Source: Nilaparvata lugens (taxonomy: Eukaryota; Arthropoda; Insecta; Hemiptera; Delphacidae). Taken from it: DNA of 64,000 nt. The notes beneath the pieces are model-generated. The model had not been told where the DNA came from. It saw only the letters and a list, made by a program, of their open reading frames with translations, and did not search any database. Of this stretch, positions 42,426 through 52,973 are shown piece after piece. Both the position numbers and the translations under genes were made by a program. Where the stretch lies: NCBI RefSeq assembly GCF_014356525.2, contig NC_052507.1:61437295-61501294 (forward strand). Direction: 5' to 3'. Within the stretch, counting starts at the first letter, position 1; each line of letters begins with the position of its first letter.

Positions 42426-44090
42426 ATAATGTACTAGTCGAAAAGCAATATGCATCCGTATTCAGTTACTACGCTACTGTACTAATACAATAAACATATT
42501 GAATAAATTCAACATTATTAATGAAAACCAGTATGGATTTCAGCCCGGTAAATCTACAGAGGATGCCATCACTAACCTATAAGTCTATAGGTTATAATTT
42601 AACAAATTATAACAAAAAACTTTAATAATAAGAAAAAAACATTGACAGTATTCTTGGATTTAGCCAAGGCATTTGACACTTCTCTCAAAAACGACTTCTG
42701 GAAAAAATGGAACACCTGGGGATTAGGGGTATACCACTAATATTATTCAAGAGTTACTTGTCAAATCGATCTCAGATACTCAACACAAGCAATATGAAAC
42801 TCACTGATTTTGGTCTGCCGCAAGGTACTGTCCTATCTCCCATTTTGTTCTTAATCTATATCAATGATCTCCTTAAATTGAATATAAGAAATTGTGATAT
42901 AATATCATTTGCAGACGACACTGCTCTAACTTTCACTGAAGACTCATGGGATGATGTAAAAATTGCAGCGGAAAGTGGACTCAGATTGGCGTTCTCTTGG
43001 CTTAATCAACACATATTAACCCTCAACACAACTAAAAGCGTCTTCATGTTATTTTCACCCAATTCCCTTACTCAACCACGAACAATAGACAGTATAAAAA
43101 TCCATCGATTAAACTGTAACGACCATAGACTTCTTAGCTGCTGTTCTTGTCAGAAAATTCAAAAAGAAAAAAAAAGTCAAGTACCTGGGTATCTTGTTGG
43201 ATCCACACTTAAGGTGGGATAATCAAATTAATAACATGTGTTCCAAACTAAAATTTCTTATCTACAAATTTCACCAAATTAGACAACTGAGCAATATAAA
43301 AATAGCTAAACTAATCTATTATTAGTATGCTCAATCTGCTTTTCAATATGGCTTATGGGCTTGGGGGGGAGCTTTGAATGCACATTTCACAAAACTTTTC
43401 ATTATTCAAAAACATCTTTTAAAAACTATTCTAGGCAAACCCAGACTTTTTCCAACAAAAGATTTATTCAGGGAGTTCAAGGTTTTAACAGTTCAACAAC
43501 TTTTCATAAAAAATTTGGTACTATATATTATAAAAAATAAAAATTTATTTGAACCTCGAGAATCTCTTTTGGGCTTGTGCCCCGTGCGAGACATTTTCCA
43601 ATTTTTCAGAATGGACTTGAATGTGTGTAGGAGACAGTTTTCTTATATTTCCAATAATTTAATAAACCACATTCCCTTTAATATTCTTGAAAAAACAAAC
43701 ATAAACCAAAGGCTTAGATCAGACATAGATAAATGAATAATAGCAAATAAAATCGAGGAAAAATTGTTTTAAATAAACTAATTTTCGTCTACTCCATGGT
43801 TGCAGTTGACTTACCTACCTCTTACCGGTCTCTTCTTCTTCATTCTCCTTCTTCTTCGTCTTCTTCTTTCTTCTTGGCCTTTTCCATCTTTTCTCCTTCC
43901 GTTCCTTTATTTTTAGTATCCTCTTTATTATCAAGTACTAGTTTTTATTCTGTATTTTTTTCAAGAAATTTGTTTTGGATCATTTTTGTTAAATATTTTT
44001 GAAAAATATTTATATTGCAACTCACACCTGCGCACAGGGTTTCTTTGCAGGTGAAGATTCTTATATATATATTTTTTGTCTTGTCTTGTC
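42426..44090 (+). mobile_element. Jockey/CR1-group non-LTR retrotransposon, 5'-truncated
   Basis: The plus-strand element starts within the RT (NENQYGFQPGKSTEDAITNL at about 42520) and ends at a TTGTC pentamer repeat (44076-44095). The coding part runs to about 43736 and is followed by about 350 bp of 3' sequence with a TTCTTC-rich stretch (43835-43870). A 5'-truncated copy ending in a microsatellite is the usual outcome of incomplete target-primed reverse transcription. Confidence 0.7.
42520..43736 (+). pseudogene. Reverse transcriptase and C-terminal region
   Basis: In order: QYGFQPGKSTEDAIT (about 42530), LTVFLDLAKAFDT (about 42645), then the 171-codon frame 42707-43222 with LKLTDFGLPQGTVLSP-like block 4 (exactly MKLTDFGLPQGTVLSPILFL), IISFADDTALTFTEDSWDDV (catalytic FADD intact) and WLNQHILTLNTTKS. 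After a shift near 43190 the thumb follows (KYLGILLDPHLRWDNQI-like sequence by conceptual reading, about 43180-43230). A 120-codon C-terminal frame (43374-43736) closes it with LFIIQKHLLKTILGKPRLFP. Stops near 42580 and shifts near 42690, 43190 and 43330 inactivate it. Confidence 0.75.
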
Positions 44091-44389
44091 TTGAATGAAC
44101 ATGAGGACCTCAACCTTCCATATGCCACATATTTCGTCAGTTATTTTCAATTTGAATGATTTTCCAGCACTTGCTGAATTTAACAACTTATGCTCTGAAC
44201 GTGATGAATCCACAGGTTACGAGATTGGCATGTGATATTGAACAACCATTAGAATAATCAAATAAGTATTTGTTGAAGTTTGGCAGTTGAATATTAAGTT
44301 TTTTTTTATTATTATTTTTTTTTAATGGAAAATCAATTTTATTTTGTGCTGGAAGAACATCTTATTTATATCAAAGTACTTTTCAATAA
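44091..44389. other. No recognisable gene
   Basis: AT-rich spacer between two non-LTR elements. Confidence 0.5.
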
Positions 44390-46887
44390 TTTATTTATTT
44401 ATTTGAAAATTTACATATTTGAGGGCACCAGGAACTGAATCCCATTATTGCCCTCACAACACACATTGAGCATAATACAATTTGAAAATACAATACATTA
44501 AAATGAAAATAGAATAACTTAACTAATATACTATTGAGTTTTAGAAAAAACAAAATACAACAAAAAATAATAGAAAACCTTGCAAATATGAAACTTATAG
44601 TATAACAGATAAAAGAAGAAGAACTAAGTATGTAACTAATACTGAAAAATTCAAGAAGAAAAGAAAAAAGAAATAAAGAAAAGAGAATTATGGAAACTTT
44701 GCAAATATGAAACTTATAAATAAAAACACTAATAAATTATGTAATACATAGGAAAGAAAAAAAAGACAAAACTCAACAAACATAAATCTTATTCAAGTCC
44801 CGCCTGAACACACTCTCTGAATCAAAAAAATCTAATGCATTATTAAGCCTATTGTATAATCGAAGAGACCTAAACAGGGGAGCATTGTAACCACTGACCG
44901 TTCTACATCTGATAATATCAAAGGTGGGATGATCTCTGGAATTGAACGCAGGAACATGGAACCTGATCAATGAGAGCAGCGAAGGAGAAGAAAATCGACC
45001 CCTTAACAGACCATGCACGAAAATCAATGAGTCTCTCTCCCGTCGTAATCTCAATGATACAAAGTGAAAGGTACTTCTCAAACGGTCTGTAGGAAAACCC
45101 AAAGGACAGGATTGGCTGAAGCGCTTGTAATAGAGAAACCTCAAAAACTTATTCTGAACTACCTCAAGACCATGAGTACACAAATCAGTATAAGGGTTCC
45201 AAATCACAGAGCAATATTCCAACACACTCCGGACCAATGACACATAAACAGTACATATTGCATCAAGGTTATTGAAGTTAGCTGTATTCCTCATAACAAA
45301 ACCTAGCATTTTATTGGCTCTAGCTATGCTATAGTCCATGTGCACTGAGAACCTGAGACAGCTATCAAAGATTACACCCAAATCCTTACATGTATAGACT
45401 CTTTCCAGATTCATACCATGTACTTCATAAGAAAAGTTCATCTTCAAATTTTTTCTAGAGAATGAGATACACTTACACTTCCTAACATTCAAGTCAAGTC
45501 CATTGATAGAAGACCATCTAGCCAATCTGTCAAGATCTTGCTGCAACAAATTACAATCATTGGAGTTAGTAATCTCCATGTAGAGCTTTACATCATCAGC
45601 AAAGATCAAACATTTTGCTTTCTTTAACTGGAGAGGCAGTTCATTGATCAATAGAAGGAATAAAAGAGGACCGAGTACACTCCCCTGTGGAACTCCTGAA
45701 GTGCTGAAAAAGGGAGTTGATCTAGAACACCTGACCATAACATAACTGGTACGATGGAATAAGTAACTTCTGAAAAGATTCACAAGTTGCACACAAAAAC
45801 CCAAATCATCAAGTCTCCTCAACAGTGCTCCCTGATCAACACGATCAAATGCTTTTGCATAGTCTGTGTAAATGACATCAACCTCACTTCCAGAATCCAT
45901 TACCCTCGAAACATCCATAGTGAACTCCATCAAATTGGTGACCACAGACCTTCCAGGGAGAAACCCATGTTGACAGTCCGATATCAGAGGACGGGAGTAA
46001 CACAAAATCTCACCATACAAGAGACGCTCAAAAATCTTAGCGTAGACTGACAGCAGGGAGATCGGACGATAGTTATCAATCAGATCCTTTCTGCCAGACT
46101 TGAAAATGGGTATTACCTTGGAAATCTTCCACCTTGTAGGAAATAAACCTTTCGCCAAAGATAAATCGAATATATATTTCAATGGGTCAACCAACACATC
46201 TCTGCAACCTTTCACTATGAATGCAGGAACCTCATCCTCACCAGGAGTAGTGAGTGGCTTCATTCTGTTAATTGCCCTCCTTATGCTCTCAACAGAAACT
46301 GATGAAACAGCTAATGAACTGGAAGCCAAATCCCTTCTAATTCCATTTTCCTCACTAATCTGATTCATGTTATCACTAAAGGTGCAAGTAATTGGAGTAT
46401 AAACCGACTTGAAGTACTCAGCAAAACCATCGGGCAATTCAGATCCCACAAAGGCCCTATCACCGAGCTCCATTCTCTGACAGATCCCCTTAGCCTCACG
46501 CTTACTATTCACAAACTTCCAGAACTCCTTCGACTCACCCTTGATATTCCTCTGTACCCTAGTCATATACTCATCATGAGAACGGGATATGAGATTCTTC
46601 AGCTCTCTTCTAATATCGTTGAACCGATTTCTATGATAGGCCGAAAAATTTTTCTTCCGTGCGAGTTTGTTTTTCCTCTTAATCATCTGTATGATATTCC
46701 GATTAAACCAAGGAGGATACTTCGAGTTAATTGCATTGACACGTTTTTTTGGGATGGTGAGATCAAAACATGAATATATGATTGAATAAAAAAGATCTAC
46801 CGCTGAATCAACATCTTTAATACTATAAAGAACCTGCCAATTATAATCTCTAAGGATATTGTAAAGAGAAAGATAGTCCGCTCTCGG
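44390..46887 (-). mobile_element. Jockey/CR1-group non-LTR retrotransposon, 3' part
   Basis: The minus-strand element has a nearly intact RT ORF, a 3' UTR of about 370 bp that contains a duplicated string (TTGCAAATATGAAACTTATA at 44580 and 44699), and a 3' AAATA-type microsatellite tail (44390-44404). Its 5' end at 46887 is an abrupt break. The first 390 bp (46500-46887) are repeated in inverted orientation at 48476-48876. Confidence 0.8.
44773..46887 (-). CDS. Reverse transcriptase ORF, long and open (5'-truncated)
   Basis: 637 codons are open from 46686, and the frame extends upstream to the break at 46887 (SIKDVDSAVDLF-type sequence). RT blocks: PGEDEVPAFIVKGCRDVLVD, GLFPTRWKISKVIPIFKSGR, NYRPISLLSVYAKIFERLLY, CQHGFLPGRSVVTNLMEFTM, VDVIYTDYAKAFDRVDQGAL, GVPQGSVLGPLLFLLLINEL and LIFADDVKLYMEITNSND (catalytic FADD). 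The thumb (YTCKDLGVIFDSCLRFSVHM) and the C-terminal tail (LRLYNRLNNALDFFDSESVF) follow. All catalytic residues are present and no stop interrupts it. This makes it the best-preserved RT frame in the window. The endonuclease is missing from this strand. Confidence 0.85.
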   Translation of the reverse strand, partial: PRADYLSLYNILRDYNWQVLYSIKDVDSAVDLFYSIIYSCFDLTIPKKRVNAINSKYPPWFNRNIIQMIKRKNKLARKKNFSAYHRNRFNDIRRELKNLISRSHDEYMTRVQRNIKGESKEFWKFVNSKREAKGICQRMELGDRAFVGSELPDGFAEYFKSVYTPITCTFSDNMNQISEENGIRRDLASSSLAVSSVSVESIRRAINRMKPLTTPGEDEVPAFIVKGCRDVLVDPLKYIFDLSLAKGLFPTRWKISKVIPIFKSGRKDLIDNYRPISLLSVYAKIFERLLYGEILCYSRPLISDCQHGFLPGRSVVTNLMEFTMDVSRVMDSGSEVDVIYTDYAKAFDRVDQGALLRRLDDLGFCVQLVNLFRSYLFHRTSYVMVRCSRSTPFFSTSGVPQGSVLGPLLFLLLINELPLQLKKAKCLIFADDVKLYMEITNSNDCNLLQQDLDRLARWSSINGLDLNVRKCKCISFSRKNLKMNFSYEVHGMNLERVYTCKDLGVIFDSCLRFSVHMDYSIARANKMLGFVMRNTANFNNLDAICTVYVSLVRSVLEYCSVIWNPYTDLCTHGLEVVQNKFLRFLYYKRFSQSCPLGFPTDRLRSTFHFVSLRLRRERDSLIFVHGLLRGRFSSPSLLSLIRFHVPAFNSRDHPTFDIIRCRTVSGYNAPLFRSLRLYNRLNNALDFFDSESVFRRDLNKIYVC

Positions 46888-47690
46888 CTGGTGCTGTGCT
46901 TATTGTGTCTGTATTTTGATAAGAAGCAGTGGGTTACGGATATGTAGGCCTGGTGTGGGGCGGGATGCGCGAGGTCGGTGCGCATTTTTGGATTGATTAT
47001 TCTCCAAGAATTGATAGGATATTTACATTGTTTTTAACCGATTGGTACTAGTTGATAGGGTTTTTGAATGATTATTGCTATGATTTGCACTCATTATTAT
47101 TACTGACACTAGTAAGTTACCGTAGTTGTGGAAATGATCTATTCTACTATGACTAAATATCTTGTAGTTGAAACTATCTGGCAAGTTAATCTCTCTTATC
47201 AATGAAGGCAGTACAGAATTGAAATTATCTTGTTGATGTATATCTGTACAGTTCCACGGTACAACGCATTCTACTGAATTGACTATATACACTGTTATTC
47301 TGTTTTAAAAGCAGTTTTATCTTTTCAACTGATAGTCCTATAGCTTTCTGAATTCCGCATCCGATCCATTTGTTTATTATGCTTTCTTCTTTCATTTCTG
47401 TCAAGCCCAATCAAGTAAGTGAAATAATCTCTCACTAAAATAATATCTCACTAAATAAATGATACTTTAAAGAAGTCTACATTGTTTTATGTGGAATCAT
47501 AGAATTAGTTGTTATCACCCAATTACCATGCATGCTGATATGATAGTTGGCTGGTAATGTGTAAATTGAATACTGTCACGATTATTTTTCAAGCTTATCA
47601 TGTCTAAGATTAGAGTAAACTGATATTATGTACTTATATTCCTGACTGTAACTGAATTATTCTATTTGACGTGCGGCTGGTAAGATGATA
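46888..47690. other. Spacer between the two inverted halves, no recognised gene
   Basis: About 800 bp with no motif I recognise. The part nearest 47690 may be 5' sequence of the plus-strand half. Near 46888-46985 the sequence is GC-richer (GTGGGGCGGGATGCGCGAGG), unlike its surroundings. Confidence 0.4.
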
Positions 47691-47702
47691 TTATGATTCT
47701 CA

Positions 47703-48905
47703 ATGAACTATTGCATTAATTCCTTGAAAGTTTATTATCAAAATGTAAGGGGTCTCAGAACGAAGACTCATGGTTTCCTTCAATCGGTGCTTGCCTGTGA
47801 TTATGATATGATTTTGATAACAGAGACTTGGCTTAATTCTAGTTTTGTTGATTCTGAACTTTTTGATGAGAGATACACTGTTTATCATAGAGACAGACCT
47901 GGTAGCGACTCTTTTCGTGGTGGAGGTGTGCTAATTGCCGTTCGTAGGGACATACCCTCGGAGGAATGTTTTGATATTAATTCGTCTCATAATCTCAGAA
48001 ATTCAGAGAATCTGATGATTCGTATTCTATTACCCACTTGTCCTATATATATTAACATTGTCTACTTTTGTAATAATGCTCTCATAGGTGACTTTGAATC
48101 ATATTTTGATCACATCGAATCATACTCTCATATAATTAAAGATAAATTGTTCATAGCTGGTGATTTCAACTTACCTGAAATAACTGACAAGGATTTTGAT
48201 TTAATGAATGGTACTATGTGTGCAAAAAAGTTGAACAATTTCTCAGGATTTTTTGATCTTCAATCTTATAATAATGTTAAAAATGCCAATGGCTGTACAC
48301 TTGATTTGGTAATGTCTAGTATGCAGATTGAAGGGCTCAAACATGAGTCTTTGCCTTTGGTCCATGAAGATGTTGAACATCACCCAGCTCTGAGCATGGA
48401 ATTGCTGACGGGTGTCTAGTTGAGTCGGGGGAGTCATCAGCATCAATCTGTTGGGGAGTTGAAGTATGATTTCAGGAGAGCGGACTATCTTTATCTTTAC
48501 AATATCCTTAGAGATTATAATTGGCAGGTTCTTTATAGTATTAAAGATGTTGATTCAGCGGTAGATCTTTTTTATTCAATCATATATTCATGTTTTGATC
48601 TCACCATCCCAAAAAAACGTGCCAATGCAATTAACTCGAAGTATCCTCCTTGGTTTAATCGGAATATCATACAGATGATTAAGAGGAAAAACAAACTCGC
48701 ACAGAAGAAAAATTTTTCGGCCTATCATAGAAATCGGTTCAACGATATTAGAAGAGAGCTGAAGAATCTCATATCCCGTTCTCATGATGAGTATATGACT
48801 AGGGTACAGAGGAATATCAAGGGTGAGTCGAAGGAGTTCTGGAAGTTTGTGAATAGTAAGCGTGAGGCTAAGGGGAGTACAAATAAATACAAATTTTACA
48901 AATAA
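47703..48905 (+). pseudogene. Non-LTR endonuclease plus start of RT linker (opposite orientation)
   Basis: The plus-strand frame 47703-48419 (238 codons) is an AP-type endonuclease: SLKVYYQNVRGLRTKTHGFL, YDMILITETWLNSSFVDSEL, DSFRGGGVLIAVRRDIPSEE and KLFIAGDFNLPEITDKDFDL, ending with a block LVHEDVEHHPALSMELL in place of SDHxxL. After a stop at 48417 a second frame (48420-48905) continues into the linker: YNILRDYNWQVLYSIKDVDS and NAINSKYPPWFNRNIIQMIK, up to NSKREAKG. From about 48476 to 48876 it is nearly identical to the inverted sequence at 46500-46887. It then breaks into unrelated AT-rich DNA. Confidence 0.8.
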
Positions 48906-49454
48906 ATAATGTGAGAATGTAAATATAAATTGCAAGCACACCCCCTTTTTCATGACTGGACTATCTTGGCACATCTATTGGTTCTTTCCAAAAACTCACA
49001 TCCCTCACCAAAAGCTAGGGTTGATGTGGCACCCAGAATAAGAGGCCTTCAACAATGATGTTCGTGCTGCCCTCATTCTATCACCTGTATGGACGTACCT
49101 TAACCTCACAATACTATCCTTACTATATATGCATGCATCCAAATCTCACCTAGAAGCTGTAAAAAACAAGAGAATGGAGAAGCAAATATATTTTCGGCCA
49201 TATACTGTGCTATAGTTGTGGGCTGAAAAGGTCACTCACACATAACACACCACAGAAGTAGTGGGTTTATCCTCTATGTATGGGCATGTTCTTTGTGCTA
49301 GGGAATTGTTAGCTGTAAATTGGAGGAAAACAGATTCTCAAATTTGATTTTCAAGTGTTACCAGACAATATTCTCTCCTATGTCTTGCTGAATATTCTGT
49401 TCATCTATCCAGCCGCTATTACACTCGTGAGATTGTCTGTGATAAAGTCAAATT
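48906..49454. other. No recognisable gene
   Basis: Mixed-composition DNA without coding signal between two retroelement fragments. Confidence 0.45.
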
Positions 49455-49937
49455 TTGCATTACTTTGTCGATCAGTTTGTTCTGGCACAAATAATGAGTA
49501 CGTGCAGTGTTTGTAATCTATCGGTGAATAGAAACGCGAAGGAAAAGGTTGTCTGTGAACAGTGCAAGTGCTTATTCCATAGTAAATGTGTGGGATTGGG
49601 GGAAGCAGAAATTGAGGAACTCGCTAACCGTGCATGGTATTGTACTAAATGTACAACTAAATTGCGTATACAATGAAGTAATTCAGACTCAACACCAGTG
49701 AGAGTGAATCCATCTTTAAGTGCAACAAAATCGTTCATTGATCTTGAAACTTTTAATAGATCGATGGAGGAGCTTAAGAAATTAATATCTGATAGTCAAA
49801 CTAAGCTGAATGAGGACTTATCCAATGCTATACGCGTTTGTACAGAAAAAATTGACAGAACCTGTGAGACGCTGGCGAAGCAAGCCGATATGATTAGTGA
49901 ACAACAGTCCACAATAAAAAAACTCTCTTTTCATTAA
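49455..49937 (+). pseudogene. Non-LTR ORF1-like protein with PHD finger and coiled coil
   Basis: The plus-strand frame from ATG at 49494 reads MSTCSVCNLSVNRNAKEKVV, then CEQCKCLFHSKCVGLGEAEI and ELANRAWYCTKC. The C-x2-C / C-x2-C / H-x2-C / W-x-C-x2-C spacing is a PHD-type zinc finger. A TGA at 49674 interrupts the frame, but the same frame resumes (SNSDSTPVRVNPSLSATKSF) into a coiled coil (DLETFNRSMEELKKLISDSQ through LAKQADMISEQQSTIKKL), ending at 49937. A PHD finger followed by a coiled coil is the layout of ORF1 in several insect non-LTR families. A host PHD protein is less likely because of the retroelement context. Confidence 0.65.
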
Positions 49938-50161
49938 TCTAATTTTCATTAGAGTTTTTTTATTGTTTTGAGTTTTAATTCGACGGATTAGAATAATCCG
50001 AATTAGACAATAATAATTTGGCTATCAATGACTATCACTTTCCAAAAACAACTCAAGCAACATAACTTAAAACAATGATATATACTTTGTCAAAAGTAAT
50101 TTGATATAGGCGAACGCGGCCAGCACCCCAGCCCGGAAACACCGGAGCATCCTTATCCTAC

Positions 50162-50169
50162 TATATATA

Positions 50170-50213
<44 letters not shown>

Positions 50214-50437
50214 GTCTACATGTTCTGTATTGAGGCTATCAAAGAAAGATATAAGGCTATAGATATTAATTTATCATCTGCTTGAATATATATATATAAT
50301 ATATATATATATACGTCTACATGTTCTGTATTGAGGCTATCAAAGAAAGATATAAGGCTATAGATATTAATTTATCATCTGCTTGAATATATATATATAT
50401 ATTATATATATATATATATAGATATAGATATATATAT
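50162..50437. repeat. TA microsatellite block with two copies of a 77-bp unit
   Basis: Three (TA)n tracts (50162-50211, 50286-50311, 50386-50437) alternate with two identical copies of a unit beginning CGTCTACATGTTCTGTATTG (about 50212-50286 and 50313-50387). The same unit occurs inverted at about 50439-50495 as the last part of the minus-strand ORF next to it. The region can form a large hairpin. Confidence 0.85.
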
Positions 50438-50439
50438 AT

Positions 50440-51400
50440 ACTATCTATAGCCTTATATCTTTCTTTGATAGCCTCAATGCAGAACATGTAGACGTTTTTT
50501 ATTTTTTCGCTATTTAGGTTTGATAATAAAACTAACACTTGATCTGAAGGACTAACAATATTTTTTATGTGTTTCATCAGATACTCGATACTCAAATTAT
50601 GATATCTTCTACAATTAATGAAAAAATGCTCCAATGTCTTCAAGCCGGAGCCACACGCCAAGCACTCATTCTCCGGATTGAGATTAGTCCTTCTACAATT
50701 ATTAAAGAACAAATGCACACCAGTTATCATTGGTATGCGCAACTGTGTAACACATCTCACTCTATGTATTGGCATTGGGACAGACAATTGTTCTGCTATT
50801 ATGAAATTTGGATTCAGTTTTGAATATCGTTGACAAGTAAGAGAACCCAGTGCGTTCTGCCTATCCACCTCTCTCAACAGCCATGAGTATTTATTCAATA
50901 TAGCAGCATAAGAGTTGCTTAAATCCACCTCATCAAACCCATCGAACTCATCTGAAAACCCTGGTCTTTCCACTCCAATATCCCTCAGCTGTCTCCTAAT
51001 ACAGTGCACCCAATTATCACTCCTGTCATATTTAGATTGGCAAAGAACCCTGTAACATACATAAGGTATTCTTGATTCACTCATATTTAGAATTTTCAAC
51101 AGCCAGTTCAACTGCCTCTCAAAAAGATACAGTTTCAAACTGGAGTGGTTTGTCTCTATCCTGACTGCCCACCCGCGAGCGGCGCGATTTAATAAAAGAG
51201 TATGCTTGAGAAAAAATAATTGAACATGCTCTACAGCCTCCTCTCTACCTAGGGACCAGACTTCAGCTCCATACAATGCAGATGGTAGAATTACCGAATC
51301 GAATAGTTTAATTTTTCCTAACCAATCATCTGATTTCACCTTTGCTAGAACCGCCATCATCTTGCAATTTATATTGGGGTTCTGATTTCTTAATATATTA
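50440..51400 (-). pseudogene. Non-LTR retrotransposon ORF2, C-terminal region
   Basis: The minus-strand frame from the gap edge at 51400 reads KLFDSVILPSALYGAEVWSL (post-RT helix with YGAEVW), LFFLKHTLLLNRAARGWAVR, LLKILNMSESRIPYVCYRVL, QLRIPMITGVHLFFNNCRRT and NPENECLACGSGLKTLEHFF followed by INCRRY. The last is a C-x2-C...H-x4-C zinc knuckle typical of the C-terminus of non-LTR ORF2. The RT itself is beyond the gap and not seen on the far side. The coding end runs into the TA repeats after EAIKERYKAID. Confidence 0.75.
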
Positions 51401-51500
51401 NNNNNNNNNNNNNNNNNNNNNNNNNNNNNNNNNNNNNNNNNNNNNNNNNNNNNNNNNNNNNNNNNNNNNNNNNNNNNNNNNNNNNNNNNNNNNNNNNNNN
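51401..51500. other. Assembly gap (100 N)
   Basis: A run of exactly 100 N. The retroelement frame on the left is not continued on the right. Confidence 1.
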
Positions 51501-51559
51501 CACACAGAGACTCAATTGTAGCAGCAGAGACCACAGATTACGCGGTGCAGACAGATGGA

Positions 51560-51898
51560 GAGAAAAAGGGTACAGATTGAGGGGACATTATGGGGTATTT
51601 AGGGGGCGGTTACAAACGGGATATTTAAGATTTGAGTGAGTTATGAATAAGGAAAGGTGTAGCTTATGAATTGATGGAAAAGAGGAGATTTAAAATTGGA
51701 AATCAAGAAAGAATTAGACTGAAATTGGAGAAAGGAATTGTAGAATTGGACTTGATGAAATTTATCATATCATAATAAATTTCACAGCTATCAAATATAT
51801 ATTGTATGTTCAATAAAAATGAACTATGGGATCAGTTGGTGGGCCATGATGGGTTATTTCAAGCGGGAGATTTCAAATTTGAGTGGGTTATGGATGAT

Positions 51899-51941
<43 letters not shown>

Positions 51942-51942
51942 T
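51560..51942. repeat. Diverged direct repeat and TA microsatellite
   Basis: ATTTGAGTGAGTTATGAATAAGGAAAGGTGTA at about 51630 (quoted in part: GTGAGTTATGAATAAGGAAA) resembles GTGGGTTATGGATGATGAAA at about 51881, each preceded by TGGGGTATTT or TGGGTTATTT and an ATTTMAAATTTGAGTG-like string. The second copy runs into a (TA)n tract at 51904-51940. Confidence 0.55.
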
Positions 51943-52166
51943 GACATTATTTTTTAATGAATAACGATTCGCCTAGGCTTGGCGTCAATCGGTGAGAATT
52001 AAATACTATAAAGTCTGGTCGTGGTTTTCTAGGATACAATTTCACTAAAATCTTAATAGGCTCATACAGGAGCTCTCGCAATAGTTTAATACTAATTATT
52101 AACAAATATATATAAGATTTATACTCTATGGTATTGGGGAGTGAAAATGAATGGTACACCATGAAA

Positions 52167-52172
52167 AATTTG
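52167..52172. repeat. Target-site duplication, left (Polinton)
   Basis: AATTTG, identical to 60403-60408. Six bases is the length characteristic of Polinton/Maverick insertions. Confidence 0.92.
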
Positions 52173-52688
52173 AGTAGGGGTAAAGTGAGACTTCTGTCTC
52201 AAAGCTGGCTCAAAGCTGGGGAAAAGCTGCCCCCAAATCTGGCTCAAATCTGATTCTTGGTTCTAACCTTGCCCAACCCAATGTAATCTGATTTAACCTA
52301 ACCTAGCCATACCCCTAATCTCACAATAAACCTCAAATGAAGATTTCCCACTTTTTTGAAAAAAAAAACTAGATCCAGCTTTTTTTTATTTCTTGAATAA
52401 CTAAGAAACCGTTAATTTTACAGAAAAATTACAAGAATAACTTTTTCCAGTAAATCCAATAACGAATCCATTGACACCCCATTTGTCAAGATTGAACAGA
52501 AAATAAGGATATCATGGGAAAACTAGATCCAGCTTTTTTTATTTCTTCAATAACTAAGAAACCGTTAATTTTACAAAAAATCTACAAGAATAATTTTTAC
52601 CAGTAAATCCAATTACGAATCCATTGACACCCCATTTGTCAAGATTGAACAAAAAATAAGGATCAGTCCACATTCAGATCATGATTTC
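52173..52688 (+). repeat. Polinton left terminal inverted repeat
   Basis: The arm matches the right arm in reverse complement from AGTAGGGGTAAAG through the Lys-like A/T blocks to CATTCAGATCATGATTTC. Within the arm a segment of about 150 bp (ACTAGATCCAGCTTTTTTTA to GATTGAACA.AAAATAAGGAT) is present twice, at about 52368-52509 and 52522-52663. Confidence 0.88.
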
Positions 52689-52749
52689 TTGAATAACTAA
52701 GAAACCAAAGATTACTTCTTCCAGTAAATCCATTTGTTAGAAATCAATA

Positions 52750-52923
52750 CAAATCATACCATTAGCTGCACCCTATATTCCAAACATCAATCTCAATAAT
52801 GAAAAAGAGTGGAAGTATATGACTGATTCAAACTTGATCCAACAATTCTCACCATTCTCACTTTCTTCTGGAATCTCTTTTAAAGAATGGTATGAAAAAA
52901 ATGTAATAAATATAGAAGAATAG
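52750..52923 (+). pseudogene. Polinton, small coding remnant before the integrase
   Basis: A short plus-strand frame ends with NEKEWKYMTDSNLIQQFSPF and LSSGISFKEWYEKNVINIEE, then a stop at 52923. It lies directly upstream of the integrase start and may be the C-terminus of another Polinton gene whose body is deleted. I do not recognise the family. Confidence 0.35.
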
Positions 52924-52973
52924 ATTATCTCCCACCCCACCTGGATACCTCAACTTTGTATATTTAGAAAGGA

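Noticed and set aside
44773..46686. The 637-codon RT frame as an active element
   Set aside because: Although open, it lacks its endonuclease on the same strand and is broken at 46887, so it cannot be autonomous.
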